The notes below the pieces were generated by a model, which was not told the DNA's origin, did no database searches, and saw only the letters and a program-made list of their open reading frames with translations. Shown in pieces: positions 41,001 to 49,214 of a DNA stretch of 64,000 nt; position 1 is the stretch's first letter, and each line of letters opens with the position of its first letter. The position numbers and the translations under genes are program-made. The DNA comes from an uncultured Spartobacteria bacterium. Lineage in GTDB: Bacteria; Verrucomicrobiota; Verrucomicrobiia; Chthoniobacterales; Chthoniobacteraceae. The DNA lies in the NCBI GenBank assembly GCA_903933715.1, contig CAIZLD010000019.1, positions 22,048 through 86,047 on the forward strand. The letters run 5' to 3'.

Positions 41001-41792
41001 ACCCTCAATGAACGCGGCGACTCCAGTCTGGTCGAATCGGTCTACGGAAAAGAGACCGGGGTCATCAAATCGTTTGAGCGGCCAGGGTTCACGGCTGATG
41101 CGCACGCCGGGATTCTCACCCTTGAGAATGGCCATCGGTTTGAATTTGCCTGGAGTAATCGCTTTGGCACCAGCTTGGATACCGCGCTCCTGCAAGGCAT
41201 GGTACGCCAATACAACTGGGATATGCTTGCCGCCGGGTTGCGCCCTGGACAGCGAGTGGAACTCACCTATACCCCCTCTGCAGACCCGAAGCGGCCTTGC
41301 CGCTTATTACGCATTTACCAGCCGACGACAATCACTTTTGAGGATAAGGTGGGTGATGACGAAGCAGAGTGGCGGAAAAAACCCGCTGAGATTGCGAACC
41401 TTGTGTATTACAAACTATCGGGAAAACTTCCGGCATTACGCAACCAAAGCTATACGAATGAAAAACCGGCATATGTCGTCTACAAAGTTTCCAACGCGGA
41501 GCCATTTGGCGACACAGCGGTGCATATCTTTGGGCGCACCATCATTGATGAGCGCAATAAGTTCCTTATCTACACCAGCCTTGACAAAGAAAACTGGGAA
41601 CAGCGGGGAGAAATATCGGCGGTTGAGCAACTCGACCAGAAACACATGATGGCTGATTTATCGGCATGTGCTCGTGGCCGGAATGAATTCTATCTTAAAC
41701 TGCAGATAGCCGGTTCAGGCGATTGGTGCACCTTCTGGGAAGTGCAGGTCAGAACCGAGCGCGCAGAAGCTGTCTCAACCCCATCAAACTAA
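38079..41792 (+). CDS. large secreted protein of unknown function
   Basis: Long ORF with signal peptide (MKNVPRLTIFSIILSLLLIANLRADE); no domain confidently recognised. Confidence 0.8.
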   Translation: MDQKKMKNVPRLTIFSIILSLLLIANLRADEITKSPGRNPVVPPRASVDQLVIGDRASEAAHSCRVSSNTPVQNITTEIGTVKERYTVRTVQGKDTTLKATFSLPPRGKETTTGYLLEVEEIHNRQWQGFGYMVLVNGRETYFRTYEEQAAGPNHYFVKIDPALVSDPAKVEVTFKNCGGAPFRLARVWMYANFFALADQEQINQPLTIMGPGPFATPSSPDIRFGYFNNLCHIGYPYNRSYGAIDAALSETTAKNLPTELVLTAWFSSCPDGPDGRGGFFADPKYAQTVYRDGKLYPQYPNVWGNSFGYPSMTEPIINQFLDQTREDTCRAVQRRRSFMKAAGAPLSHLQLCSDVGPTYWDGDRSDFTTFELQAAARDGVRLDPNHLTPEARMWRHTNLSRVFARISDAFQRGVGRDSVLIDRGTMTLPSDQLCENLFTHPFFWIDNPVGDPRWRGWQTGVVDGMWTSGEMGECYRTDYEYVTARGKTGIVNMWSGGCDPAQGQKWLALEYQFGWRFSAVYGMRPEVWESLAKWNDISAGSALPPVHYERRLLDVYIGGMQSMGTAEKLVASQNVRVGNGYSVVGLLRIDPNLPASITYKLDTQEVSAGIKPMLYIEGRQMDKGIEIAIGDSPDALVPAATMVRGNFKPFGYFGKFTDMGSLPLPCLPNGKCPSYVKLTFGAGCIARVRVGIPWEHMTGHTQAYPAGATSLTADEEKELYPVVENWRWVSQHATDRTWSCKESRILNLWIQQRRMTERLLKQYRKLGGKDAIYRTAQALYEQGCYKSAYQRLIGELSQILPAQYAIRGHGQLGRYPVQVQLPTDNDVALVTLTRVEPDRVEFLVDVETPLKLRLQMRNVPAKKGYALERISENHYCIRLAPKDTPAEQLLLAVRDTLDVEVNAAPPAPAIPKRFTGICADLNGMSKVACYWPDNGEQTEWLVKIAPGSQCRRREVHATEWSNGAPRPGDLCTVTLNERGDSSLVESVYGKETGVIKSFERPGFTADAHAGILTLENGHRFEFAWSNRFGTSLDTALLQGMVRQYNWDMLAAGLRPGQRVELTYTPSADPKRPCRLLRIYQPTTITFEDKVGDDEAEWRKKPAEIANLVYYKLSGKLPALRNQSYTNEKPAYVVYKVSNAEPFGDTAVHIFGRTIIDERNKFLIYTSLDKENWEQRGEISAVEQLDQKHMMADLSACARGRNEFYLKLQIAGSGDWCTFWEVQVRTERAEAVSTPSN

Positions 41793-41840
41793 GCTGAATC
41801 GACATTCAGATCGAGCCAAACCCAAAGGGTTTTAAGCCCA

Positions 41841-42001
41841 TAGCCGGCGGTCGAGCGTTAGCGACACCACCGGATGAGGTGTTTGAAAGAATTCACCCCA
41901 AAGGGGTGTCAGAAAACGAGGCGATGGTCTCTGCCACCCCTTTGGGGTGAGACGCGGTTTTGCATTGAACCGGTGGTGTCGCTCCGCTCAACCACCGGCT
42001 A
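41841..42001. repeat. nested inverted-repeat intergenic element
   Basis: Outer arms TAGCCGGCGGTCGAGCGTTAGCGACACCACCGG / CCGGTGGTGTCGCTCCGCTCAACCACCGGCTA; inner arms CACCCCAAAGGGGTG (41894-41908) / CACCCCTTTGGGGTG (41936-41950). Confidence 0.85.
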
Positions 42002-42117
42002 TTTGCTGGCAACCTTTCGGGTTGCGGCGGGTTTTGAAGGTCGATTCATTGCCCACAACGGCATCTACTGCGGTTGTGTTACCAACTCCGACCTCCTCGG
42101 AACGCGAGGTCCAACGG

Positions 42118-42966
42118 CTATTGCCGGTGCAATTCGCGATACCGGCTGGCGGGCTGTTGGCAAAAATGCTTGAAAATTCGAGCAAAATGCTGACTGCTCG
42201 CAAAGCCCGTTTCCAACGCGATTTCCGTGATTGACCGGTTCGTCCCCCGCAGGAGTTCTTGAGCCCGGCGCACCCGCATCCGGCGGAGATAAACCAATGG
42301 GGTGTCTCCGGTGATTTTTTTCAGCATTTCCGCAAATCGCGTACGGCTCAACCCGCTTAGGCGGCTCATCCCCTCAAGCGTCCAAGTTTCCCCGGACCGC
42401 TCACCAATCGCCTGGATGCATGCGCGCACACGGGTCTCAACCCCGGATAGGACTTTTCCCGACGGCTTTTCCGATTCAATACAACGAATCAGTTCGACAA
42501 GCAGCAGGCGTGTGAGCGATTGGACGGCAGGCTGTGCAAATGAATCCGCACGCCGACACTCGTTGACCAACTCCGGCACAATCCACGCCACCTCGCGCGA
42601 CGATCGAAACGAACGGTGGGATGCCCCGGTCAGCACACGCCGGATCCGGGCGGTTTCCGACTTGGAAAAACCGAGCGCCGGATGAAGGGCATATTTTTTC
42701 GGCGAAATGCCGCCAGCTCCGTGCAGCCCAAGCACAACCCAGTAGCAATGATGCCCCGGCTCATATTCATCGCGGCTGCCGTGCTCTTCCCATGGAAACG
42801 TAAAAAAGACAGATTGGGGAAAAATATCCTCCACCCGTCCCTCGACTTCCCAGCGCAAGTGTCCCTGCGAGACATAGACGATCTCCAATCCGGGATTCCG
42901 ATGCAAGGGAAGCTGGGGAATCGTCCCATGCCCCCAATGGGCAATCAACGGAATGGAGTTTTGCAT
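42118..42966 (-). CDS. AraC family transcriptional regulator
   Basis: GETWTLEGMSRLSGLSRTRFAEMLKKITGDTPLVYLRRMRVRRAQELLRGTNRSITEIALETGFASSQHFARIFK. Confidence 0.93.
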   Translation of the reverse strand: MQNSIPLIAHWGHGTIPQLPLHRNPGLEIVYVSQGHLRWEVEGRVEDIFPQSVFFTFPWEEHGSRDEYEPGHHCYWVVLGLHGAGGISPKKYALHPALGFSKSETARIRRVLTGASHRSFRSSREVAWIVPELVNECRRADSFAQPAVQSLTRLLLVELIRCIESEKPSGKVLSGVETRVRACIQAIGERSGETWTLEGMSRLSGLSRTRFAEMLKKITGDTPLVYLRRMRVRRAQELLRGTNRSITEIALETGFASSQHFARIFKHFCQQPASRYRELHRQ

Positions 42967-43030
42967 GTGTCTATTTTACCAGCAGCTTTTCGGAAACGCA
43001 AACTTCATTGGAATCGACGATAAATGGGCC

Positions 43031-44719
43031 ATGTCATCCTCCGATCCCATCACCACGAATTCAAAAACCATCACCGTCGCGATTCTCGGCTGCGGCAAAC
43101 GCGGCGACGGCAAAGTAGGCTGGGCGATTGGCCATGCCCATGCCCATGGCTGGATCGGCGCCGTCCCAAACCTGAGGCTCTGCGGGGTCGATCCTTCCGC
43201 GGAAAATCTTCAGGCGTTTGGTGAATGTTTTGCACTCCCGCCGGAAAATCTTTTCCCCAATACCGAAGCCCTCTATGCCGCGCTCACTCCGGATTACGTC
43301 AGCGTATGCACCTGGCCGGGCCTGCACGCGTCCCAAGTTATCGAGGCCGCCAGCAAGAGCGTCAAGGGCATCGCTTGCGAGAAGCCGATGGCGCTCGACG
43401 GCGAAGAGATGCACAAGATGATCGAAGCCTGCGAGCAATCCGGCACCCGGATGGTTATTGCGCATCAACGTCGGCATAACCCGGTATTCGAACGGGTGCG
43501 CCAGATCATCGCCGATGGGCAACTCGGCGACGGCATTGTCCTGGAGGCTCGTGTGTGTGATGGCTGGGATATGCTTTCATGGACGACTCATTGGTTGGAC
43601 ATGAGCTCCTATATCTTGGACGCCACCCCGGAGAGCGTGCTTGCAGGTGTCGATTTTACCGGTGAGCGCCGCTACCAGCATGCGGTCGAAAACAGCTCGA
43701 CGGTTTTTGTTGAGTTCAGCGGCGGCCGTCAGGCCATCTTCATCAGCGGGCCTGGAAGCGCGGACGGCTTCAGCATTCACATACGCGGCTCACGAGGATA
43801 CTTGAACGTCAACGGGCAAACGGTGCGGCTCTTTACCGAAGAGGGATTCAGCACCCTTACCGAACCCGACGCCGCAGCTGGCGGTTTTGCGCCAATGCTC
43901 GCCTCCCTCGTTGAAGCGGTCGAAAAAGGCACCACGCCGCGTTGCGACGTGAGCGCGACGAAGATGGGAACGGCTCTCGCCTTCGCCGCCCATGAATCGG
44001 CCCGCACCCAGCGCACCATCAAACTGCCGATGGCGACGCGCTTTGCTCCGCTGGAAATCCTTGCCCATCCCGCGATATCCACCCTCCCTGGCGTAAAGAG
44101 CCGCGTAGTTTTGATGGCTGACGACCACTATGGCTCTGGGGGTCGGGACGGATTGGCGGCCGCTCTGCGGGAGATCACCGGCCAGGAAGTCGTGGAAGTT
44201 GAGGCGGCCAACGGATTGACCCAGGCTGACGTCGCCGGGGCCGAGCTGATCGCCATTTATCACACCCAAAAAGAACCCTCGGCTGAAACCAAGGCCGTAC
44301 TCACCGAATGGGTGGAGCAAGGCAAGCCCGTATTGATCGTACACTGCGCGGTGGGAGCCTATGGCGACTGGGCGGAGTATCAGCAATGGTGTGGCCGTGT
44401 CTGGGATTGGGAGAAATCCAAACATCCCCATGAAGCTTCCGAGCTTTTGGCTGATTCCGCTGCCGAATTCCCCTGGACAAAGGCGTGGCTGCCCAAAGAC
44501 GAGGTATTTACAGTCCTCGGCGACCGGAGTGAAGTGATCGACCATTGCTTTGTGCGCATCTCCTCCGGAGATCATCCGGTGGCATGGGTTTCCAAACGCT
44601 GGCCGAACATCGCCACATGGGTTCCCGGGCATCGTGGAGATCTCTACGTGGTGCCCGCCATGCGTGACGGCTTGCGGACCATGATCCAGAAAGCGCTCCG
44701 TCCGTCCGAAAAGCAGTAA
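43031..44719 (+). CDS. Gfo/Idh/MocA oxidoreductase fused to a C-terminal ThuA-like domain
   Basis: ITVAILGCGKRGDGKVGWAIGHAHAHG...GIACEKPMALDGEEMHKMIEACEQSGTRMVIAHQRRHNP; C-terminus VVLMADDHYGSGGRDGLAAALREITG...IYHTQKEPSAETKAVLTEWVEQGKPVLIVHCAVGAYGDW. Confidence 0.85.
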   Translation: MSSSDPITTNSKTITVAILGCGKRGDGKVGWAIGHAHAHGWIGAVPNLRLCGVDPSAENLQAFGECFALPPENLFPNTEALYAALTPDYVSVCTWPGLHASQVIEAASKSVKGIACEKPMALDGEEMHKMIEACEQSGTRMVIAHQRRHNPVFERVRQIIADGQLGDGIVLEARVCDGWDMLSWTTHWLDMSSYILDATPESVLAGVDFTGERRYQHAVENSSTVFVEFSGGRQAIFISGPGSADGFSIHIRGSRGYLNVNGQTVRLFTEEGFSTLTEPDAAAGGFAPMLASLVEAVEKGTTPRCDVSATKMGTALAFAAHESARTQRTIKLPMATRFAPLEILAHPAISTLPGVKSRVVLMADDHYGSGGRDGLAAALREITGQEVVEVEAANGLTQADVAGAELIAIYHTQKEPSAETKAVLTEWVEQGKPVLIVHCAVGAYGDWAEYQQWCGRVWDWEKSKHPHEASELLADSAAEFPWTKAWLPKDEVFTVLGDRSEVIDHCFVRISSGDHPVAWVSKRWPNIATWVPGHRGDLYVVPAMRDGLRTMIQKALRPSEKQ

Positions 44720-44752
44720 ACACTCCAACCTCCAACCAAAACCCACATTCCC

Positions 44753-45625
44753 ATGAACATCGGCTGTTTTGCTCTCGTCCATCCCTTCCAACCGCTTGGT
44801 GCCCAACTCGCCCAAATCGCAGCCTGGGGCTTCAAATTCGCGGATGTAACAGACAACAGCGACGGGGCTTCCCTCGGCGTTGAATTCGGTTTCGCAGCGG
44901 TTGCGAGCCTCGATGCGAACCCTCACGACATCCGCCGCCTGTTTGCGGCGCACGGCCTGGAGATCAGCTCCTGGTGCGCCCACGCCAATCTGCTTGATCC
45001 CGCCGCGCCGTGGCGTTTTGGAACCGCCCAGATCATCAAGGCAATCCGGGCGGCGGCGCTCATCGGCGTGAAGCATGTGATCACCACAGAAGGTGAACCT
45101 TCCACACCGTTCGGCCACGCTTTGTCAGAAGATGAGCGGATCTTCAGTATCCGGGAAAAACTCAACGAGCCGCTGAGGCTCGCGGAAGACCTCGGCGTCA
45201 AGCTCCTTATTGAACCGCACGGGCCGGTCTCCGGCAGCATTGCGCTCACCGAGCGCGTGATCGACGCGTGCAATTCTCCGGCGCTCGGCCTCAATCTCGA
45301 CACCGGCAATCTCTGGCTTGGCGGCGGCGATCCGGTGGCCTATGTCCGCAAGTTCGGCTCGAAGATCGAGCATGTGCATTGGAAGGATATGCCTGCCGAG
45401 ATGGAGCCACGGCGTGGCCAGATCTTCGGGTGCGGCATGGCGACCATAGCCCTGGGCGACGGCGTGGTGGGTATCGCAGCCGTGGTGGAGGAATTGAAAC
45501 GCGCCGGCTTCAATGGACACACAACGCTTGAAGTCGCCGGGGAAGCGGCGGTCCTGCAAAGCCGTGATTTTTTGATTCGGCACAATCTTCCGTCGGGTGA
45601 TTCTTTAAACAATGTGCAGCCATGA
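44753..45625 (+). CDS. sugar phosphate isomerase/epimerase (AP endonuclease-like TIM barrel)
   Basis: HGLEISSWCAHANLL...LGVKLLIEPHGPVSGSIALTERVIDACNSPALGLNLDTGNLWLGGGDPVAYVRKFGSKIEHVHWKD. Confidence 0.9.
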   Translation: MNIGCFALVHPFQPLGAQLAQIAAWGFKFADVTDNSDGASLGVEFGFAAVASLDANPHDIRRLFAAHGLEISSWCAHANLLDPAAPWRFGTAQIIKAIRAAALIGVKHVITTEGEPSTPFGHALSEDERIFSIREKLNEPLRLAEDLGVKLLIEPHGPVSGSIALTERVIDACNSPALGLNLDTGNLWLGGGDPVAYVRKFGSKIEHVHWKDMPAEMEPRRGQIFGCGMATIALGDGVVGIAAVVEELKRAGFNGHTTLEVAGEAAVLQSRDFLIRHNLPSGDSLNNVQP

Positions 45626-46779
45626 ATCGCAAGATACGTTACGGAATGGTGGGTGGCGGACGCGGAGCCTTCATCGGAGCAGTGCACCGCATCGCAGCCG
45701 CGCTGGACGGCCAGATCGAACTGGTTTGCGGCGCGTTCTCCGCTGATCCGGAAAAATCGAAGCAAAGCGGCGCGGACCTTTTTCTGCCGCCGCAACGATG
45801 CTATGGAAGCTACGAGGAAATGATCCGCACGGAAAAAGGGCTCCCGGCCGACCAACGCATGGACTTCGTGGCGATTGTCACCCCCAACCATATGCATTTC
45901 CCGCCCGCGAAACTGGCGCTGGAAAACGGGTTCCATGTGCTCTCGGACAAGCCCGCCACGTTCAATCTCTCCGAGGCTCGCGAACTCGGCGCTCTGGTGC
46001 AACAGACCGGGCTGCTTTACGGGCTCACCCACAACTACACCGGATATCCGCTAGTGAAGGAAGCGCGCGACCTCGTGCGTTCGGGGCGGCTTGGCAAGAT
46101 TCGCAAAATTGTTGCCGAGTATCCGCAAGGCTGGCTCTCCACAAGGCTCGAAGAGAGCGGCCAAAAGCAAGCGGCATGGCGCACCGATCCGGCGCGTTCA
46201 GGCGCGGCAGGTTGTGTGGGCGACATCGGCACCCATGCGGAAAACCTCGCTGAATACGTCACCGGGCTCAAAATCAGCGAGCTTGCCGCCGATCTCACCA
46301 CCTTCGTGGACGGACGTCTGCTGGATGACGACGCCAACCTCCTTCTCCGGTTTGAGGGCGGTGCAAAAGGGGTGCTCCATTGCAGCCAGATCAGCGTCGG
46401 CGAGGAAAACAACCTCAGCCTCCGCGTCTATGGCGAAAAGGGCGGCCTGGAATGGCACCAGCGCGAACCCAATACGCTGCTGGTGAAATGGCACGACCAA
46501 CCCGCGCAAATTTATCGCACGGCATCGGCCTACCTCGGCGCAAACGCCGCCACAGCCACGCGCACCCCAGCCGGCCACCCCGAAGGTTATCTGGAGGCGT
46601 TCGCCAATATTTACCGCAGCTTCGCCGCAACAATCCGCGCCCGTTCGGAAGGTCGCGAGCCGACAGAAATCGAAAACGATTTTCCCAAAATCCAGGACGG
46701 AATCCGCGGCATGGCGTTTATTGAGGCGGTAGTCGCCTCAGGCAAAGCCAATGCCGCCTGGACCAAACTGTCCGTTTAA
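45622..46779 (+). CDS. Gfo/Idh/MocA family oxidoreductase
   Basis: [42 protein letters not shown]...[39 protein letters not shown]. Confidence 0.93.
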   Translation: MNRKIRYGMVGGGRGAFIGAVHRIAAALDGQIELVCGAFSADPEKSKQSGADLFLPPQRCYGSYEEMIRTEKGLPADQRMDFVAIVTPNHMHFPPAKLALENGFHVLSDKPATFNLSEARELGALVQQTGLLYGLTHNYTGYPLVKEARDLVRSGRLGKIRKIVAEYPQGWLSTRLEESGQKQAAWRTDPARSGAAGCVGDIGTHAENLAEYVTGLKISELAADLTTFVDGRLLDDDANLLLRFEGGAKGVLHCSQISVGEENNLSLRVYGEKGGLEWHQREPNTLLVKWHDQPAQIYRTASAYLGANAATATRTPAGHPEGYLEAFANIYRSFAATIRARSEGREPTEIENDFPKIQDGIRGMAFIEAVVASGKANAAWTKLSV

Positions 46780-46801
46780 TCCTCCACAACATCCCTCCTC
46801 C

Positions 46802-47794
46802 ATGTCACGTCCCGTCACCCTCTTCACCGGCCAATGGGCCGATCTCCCGCTCGAAACCCTGCTCCCAAAGGTCAAATCCTTTGGCTACGATGGCGTGGAA
46901 CTCGCCTGCTGGGGGGATCATTTCGATGTCTCAAAAGCCGATCAGGCTTACTGCGATGCCAAGCGCGCCCTGCTCGCCAGGCACGGCATGCAATGCTATG
47001 CCATCTCCACGCATCTGGTCGGCCAGGCGGTGTGCGACAACATCGACGCCCGCCATCAGCAAATCCTCCCGCCGCACGTTTGGGGCGATGGCGACCCGGA
47101 GGGAGTCCGCCAGCGCGCTGCCGCCGAGATCATCCGCACCGCAGAAGCCGCCAAGCGATTCGGCGTCAGCGTGGTTAACGGGTTCACCGGCTCATCCATC
47201 TGGCATCTCTGCTATAGTTTTCCGCCGGTGCTCCCGGGGCAAATAGAAGCCGGCTACCAAGACTTCGCCAAACGCTGGACGCCGATCTTCGATGCATTCC
47301 AAAAGCTCGGCATCCGTTTTGCACTGGAGGTCCATCCCACCGAAATTGCGTTCGACATCAGCTCGGCTCAACGCGCACTCGCGGCCGTCAACCACCATCC
47401 GGCATTCGGCTTTAATTACGACCCGTCCCATTTCGGCTACCAAGGGGTGGATTATGTCGCCTTTCTCCGCAAATTTAGCGACCGCATTTTCCATGTTCAC
47501 ATGAAGGATGCTGCATGGAACCTCGGCTCCGAGGCAGGTGTCTTCGGCGGCCATGTGGACTTTCACAGACCCGAGCGCTACTGGGATTTCAAGAGCGTGG
47601 GACGCGGCTGCATCAACTTCGAAAAGATCATCCGTGCGCTCAACGACATCGACTACAATGGTCCGTTGAGCGTGGAATGGGAAGACGGCGGGATGGATCG
47701 CGAATACGGGGCCGCCGAAAGCTGCGCCAACGTCAGGCGGCTGGACTTCCCGCCTTCGCGGATCGTTTTCGACGAGCAGTTCGCAAAAAAATAA
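46802..47794 (+). CDS. sugar phosphate isomerase/epimerase
   Basis: [40 protein letters not shown]...[69 protein letters not shown]. Confidence 0.93.
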   Translation: MSRPVTLFTGQWADLPLETLLPKVKSFGYDGVELACWGDHFDVSKADQAYCDAKRALLARHGMQCYAISTHLVGQAVCDNIDARHQQILPPHVWGDGDPEGVRQRAAAEIIRTAEAAKRFGVSVVNGFTGSSIWHLCYSFPPVLPGQIEAGYQDFAKRWTPIFDAFQKLGIRFALEVHPTEIAFDISSAQRALAAVNHHPAFGFNYDPSHFGYQGVDYVAFLRKFSDRIFHVHMKDAAWNLGSEAGVFGGHVDFHRPERYWDFKSVGRGCINFEKIIRALNDIDYNGPLSVEWEDGGMDREYGAAESCANVRRLDFPPSRIVFDEQFAKK

Positions 47795-47841
47795 ACCCGT
47801 CTTGCCAGAATCGAGGACTACGGGCGTCTTTTAGAAGACGT

Positions 47842-48105
47842 TTAGAACCCCGCGTCGAGCAATTCGTTCACGCGTTCTGGCGGGCGGGCAACGACCGCGC
47901 GTTCAACGGCGATGACAATGGGGCGTTGGAGCAAAATCGGAAATTGGGCGATGGCGGCGAAAAGTTCAGCGTCGGCCTTACTGGGATCGGCGAGGTTCAA
48001 TGCGGCGTATTCGTCTTCGTTATCGCGAAGGATGTCGCGGGCCGGTAAGCCGAGTGCCCGGAGTGTTTCTAGCGCCGCTTGAGACGGTCCGCACCTTGTA
48101 ACCAC
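47842..48105 (-). pseudogene. arsenate reductase (ArsC/Spx-type) remnant with N-terminal and internal deletions
   Basis: TRCGPSQAALETLRALGLPARDILRDNEDEYAALNLADPSKADAELFAAIAQFPILLQRPIVIAVERAVVARPPERVNELL; N-terminal NPRC region replaced and central helices missing. Confidence 0.65.
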
Positions 48106-48111
48106 TCTGCC

Positions 48112-48201
48112 TTAAAACCGCAGCCAAAGTTTCAGATTTTCTAAAGCGTCATCCATCACAAGGATACCGGGCGCGTTTGCGCGGAAAAGCCGGTCATTCA
48201 T
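48112..48201 (-). pseudogene. truncated response-regulator receiver N-terminus
   Basis: MNDRLFRANAPGILVMDDALENLKLWLRF*, resembling a receiver domain start (APGILVVDDxxENLKLL) cut after 25 aa. Confidence 0.6.
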
Positions 48202-48210
48202 TTTCACTGT

Positions 48211-48515
48211 TTAACTATTTTTACGTGTTGGTTTGTTTGGACGATTAAGGAACCGCAAAAGGGCTTTGGCATCAAACTGTTCGGCCAGATTGATAAGTTT
48301 TTGAGCACGGAGGGCATCTTGGGAGGCGATCTCATTGACGAGCTTCTCCACCAAGTCAAAATCCGCAAGCAACACGGCTTCCCTCATTTTGGCAATCCAT
48401 GAATCGGGGAGCCCCTCAGTGGAAAGTTCCTTCCGCTCCATCGCTTCCACTTTTGGGGCCGACTCCGCTTCTTCAAATTTGAAGTCGGCTTCAAGAAGCT
48501 TGCCAGCAGAACCTC
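48211..48515 (-). pseudogene. C-terminal tail remnant of a hybrid sensor kinase
   Basis: GKLLEADFKFEEAESAPKVEAMERKELSTEGLPDSWIAKMREAVLLADFDLVEKLVNEIASQDALRAQKLINLAEQFDAKALLRFLN. Confidence 0.5.
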
Positions 48516-48550
48516 ACCCGCGCTATCAATCACCCGTCATTTACAATGAC

Positions 48551-48701
48551 GCGTGTCGGTGCCGGGAACGCCGTGAGAATCGGCGACAGTGCCGCTACTG
48601 TAACTGGATACGAAACCTCAATAGCCACTCGGCCCTGTCAAGGCCGGGGAAGGCGAGGCGGTAGGCTCGAAGCCAGAAGTCAGGATATCGGTCGATACGC
48701 G
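48551..48701 (+). ncRNA. cobalamin (AdoCbl) riboswitch
   Basis: Contains GGTGCCGGGAACGCCGTGAGAATCGGCGACAGTGCCGCTACTGTAA ... GAAGCCAGAAGTCAGGATATCG; P1 arms GCGTGTCG / CGATACGC. Confidence 0.95.
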
Positions 48702-48985
48702 CAGAAAGAATTGAGCCTTCGAACCAAAGGAAATCACGTGTCTAATCATTTGTCATTTCAATGCCCTCGCGAGCCAGCGCTCGCGCAGGGGTATTCCCGC
48801 TGCCTGTAATTCCGCCCGCTATCCTGCCCGTTGAACGCCCCCGTCGTTCGCGTTTGGCAGTTGCTTGAATTCGCAGGAATTTTCGCGTGACGCTTGCTGT
48901 TGTATTGCGCCTCGCGCGTCCTGCAACCGTTTTGCACGCGCGCCCTGCGCGGCGGCAATAATCAAGAAAAGGAGGTGAGAATCGT

Positions 48986-49099
48986 TTGAAAACAGAAAAA
49001 TCCAGCAAGAAGAAGGAAGTCATTGCCATTCGCAAGAGTTGCAAGGCGACCGGAACCGGCCTCTCCCATTACGTCATGATGGAAGCGCCCAAGAAATAA
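48986..49099 (+). CDS. putative RiPP precursor peptide (CbpA-like, 37 aa, TTG start), not in ORF track
   Basis: MKTEKSSKKKEVIAIRKSCKATGTGLSHYVMMEAPKK; SD AGGAGGTGA 8 nt upstream of TTG; lies between the cobalamin riboswitch and the SPASM maturase. Confidence 0.72.
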   Translation: MKTEKSSKKKEVIAIRKSCKATGTGLSHYVMMEAPKK

Positions 49100-49115
49100 A
49101 CTGAAAGAACCGAAA

Positions 49116-49153
49116 GCTGCGCCAGGCCACCCGCGGTGGCGGTCTGGCGCAGC
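49116..49153 (+). promoter_or_regulatory. strong intercistronic hairpin between precursor and maturase genes
   Basis: GCTGCGCCAG-GCCACC-CGC-GGTGGC-GGT-CTGGCGCAGC. Confidence 0.7.
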
Positions 49154-49214
49154 CAAAAGCCTCATCCACCCGCCGCCGCACTCAACTTCACCCAATTCCA
49201 AACCCGCTTTCCTT

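Noticed and set aside
42118-42966. Reading the plus-strand ORF 42302-42685 as a gene
   Set aside because: The minus-strand AraC regulator with a clear HTH explains the region.
43790-45118. 442-aa minus-strand ORF across the Gfo/Idh-ThuA fusion and isomerase genes
   Set aside because: Its composition mirrors the GC-biased coding strand opposite; both plus-strand genes have clear family motifs.
48742-49044. 100-aa minus-strand ORF and the overlapping 48758-48958 ORF between riboswitch and peptide
   Set aside because: Low-complexity basic translation (RRAGRACKTVAGRARRNTT) and opposite to the riboswitch-controlled transcript; no SD or homology recognised.
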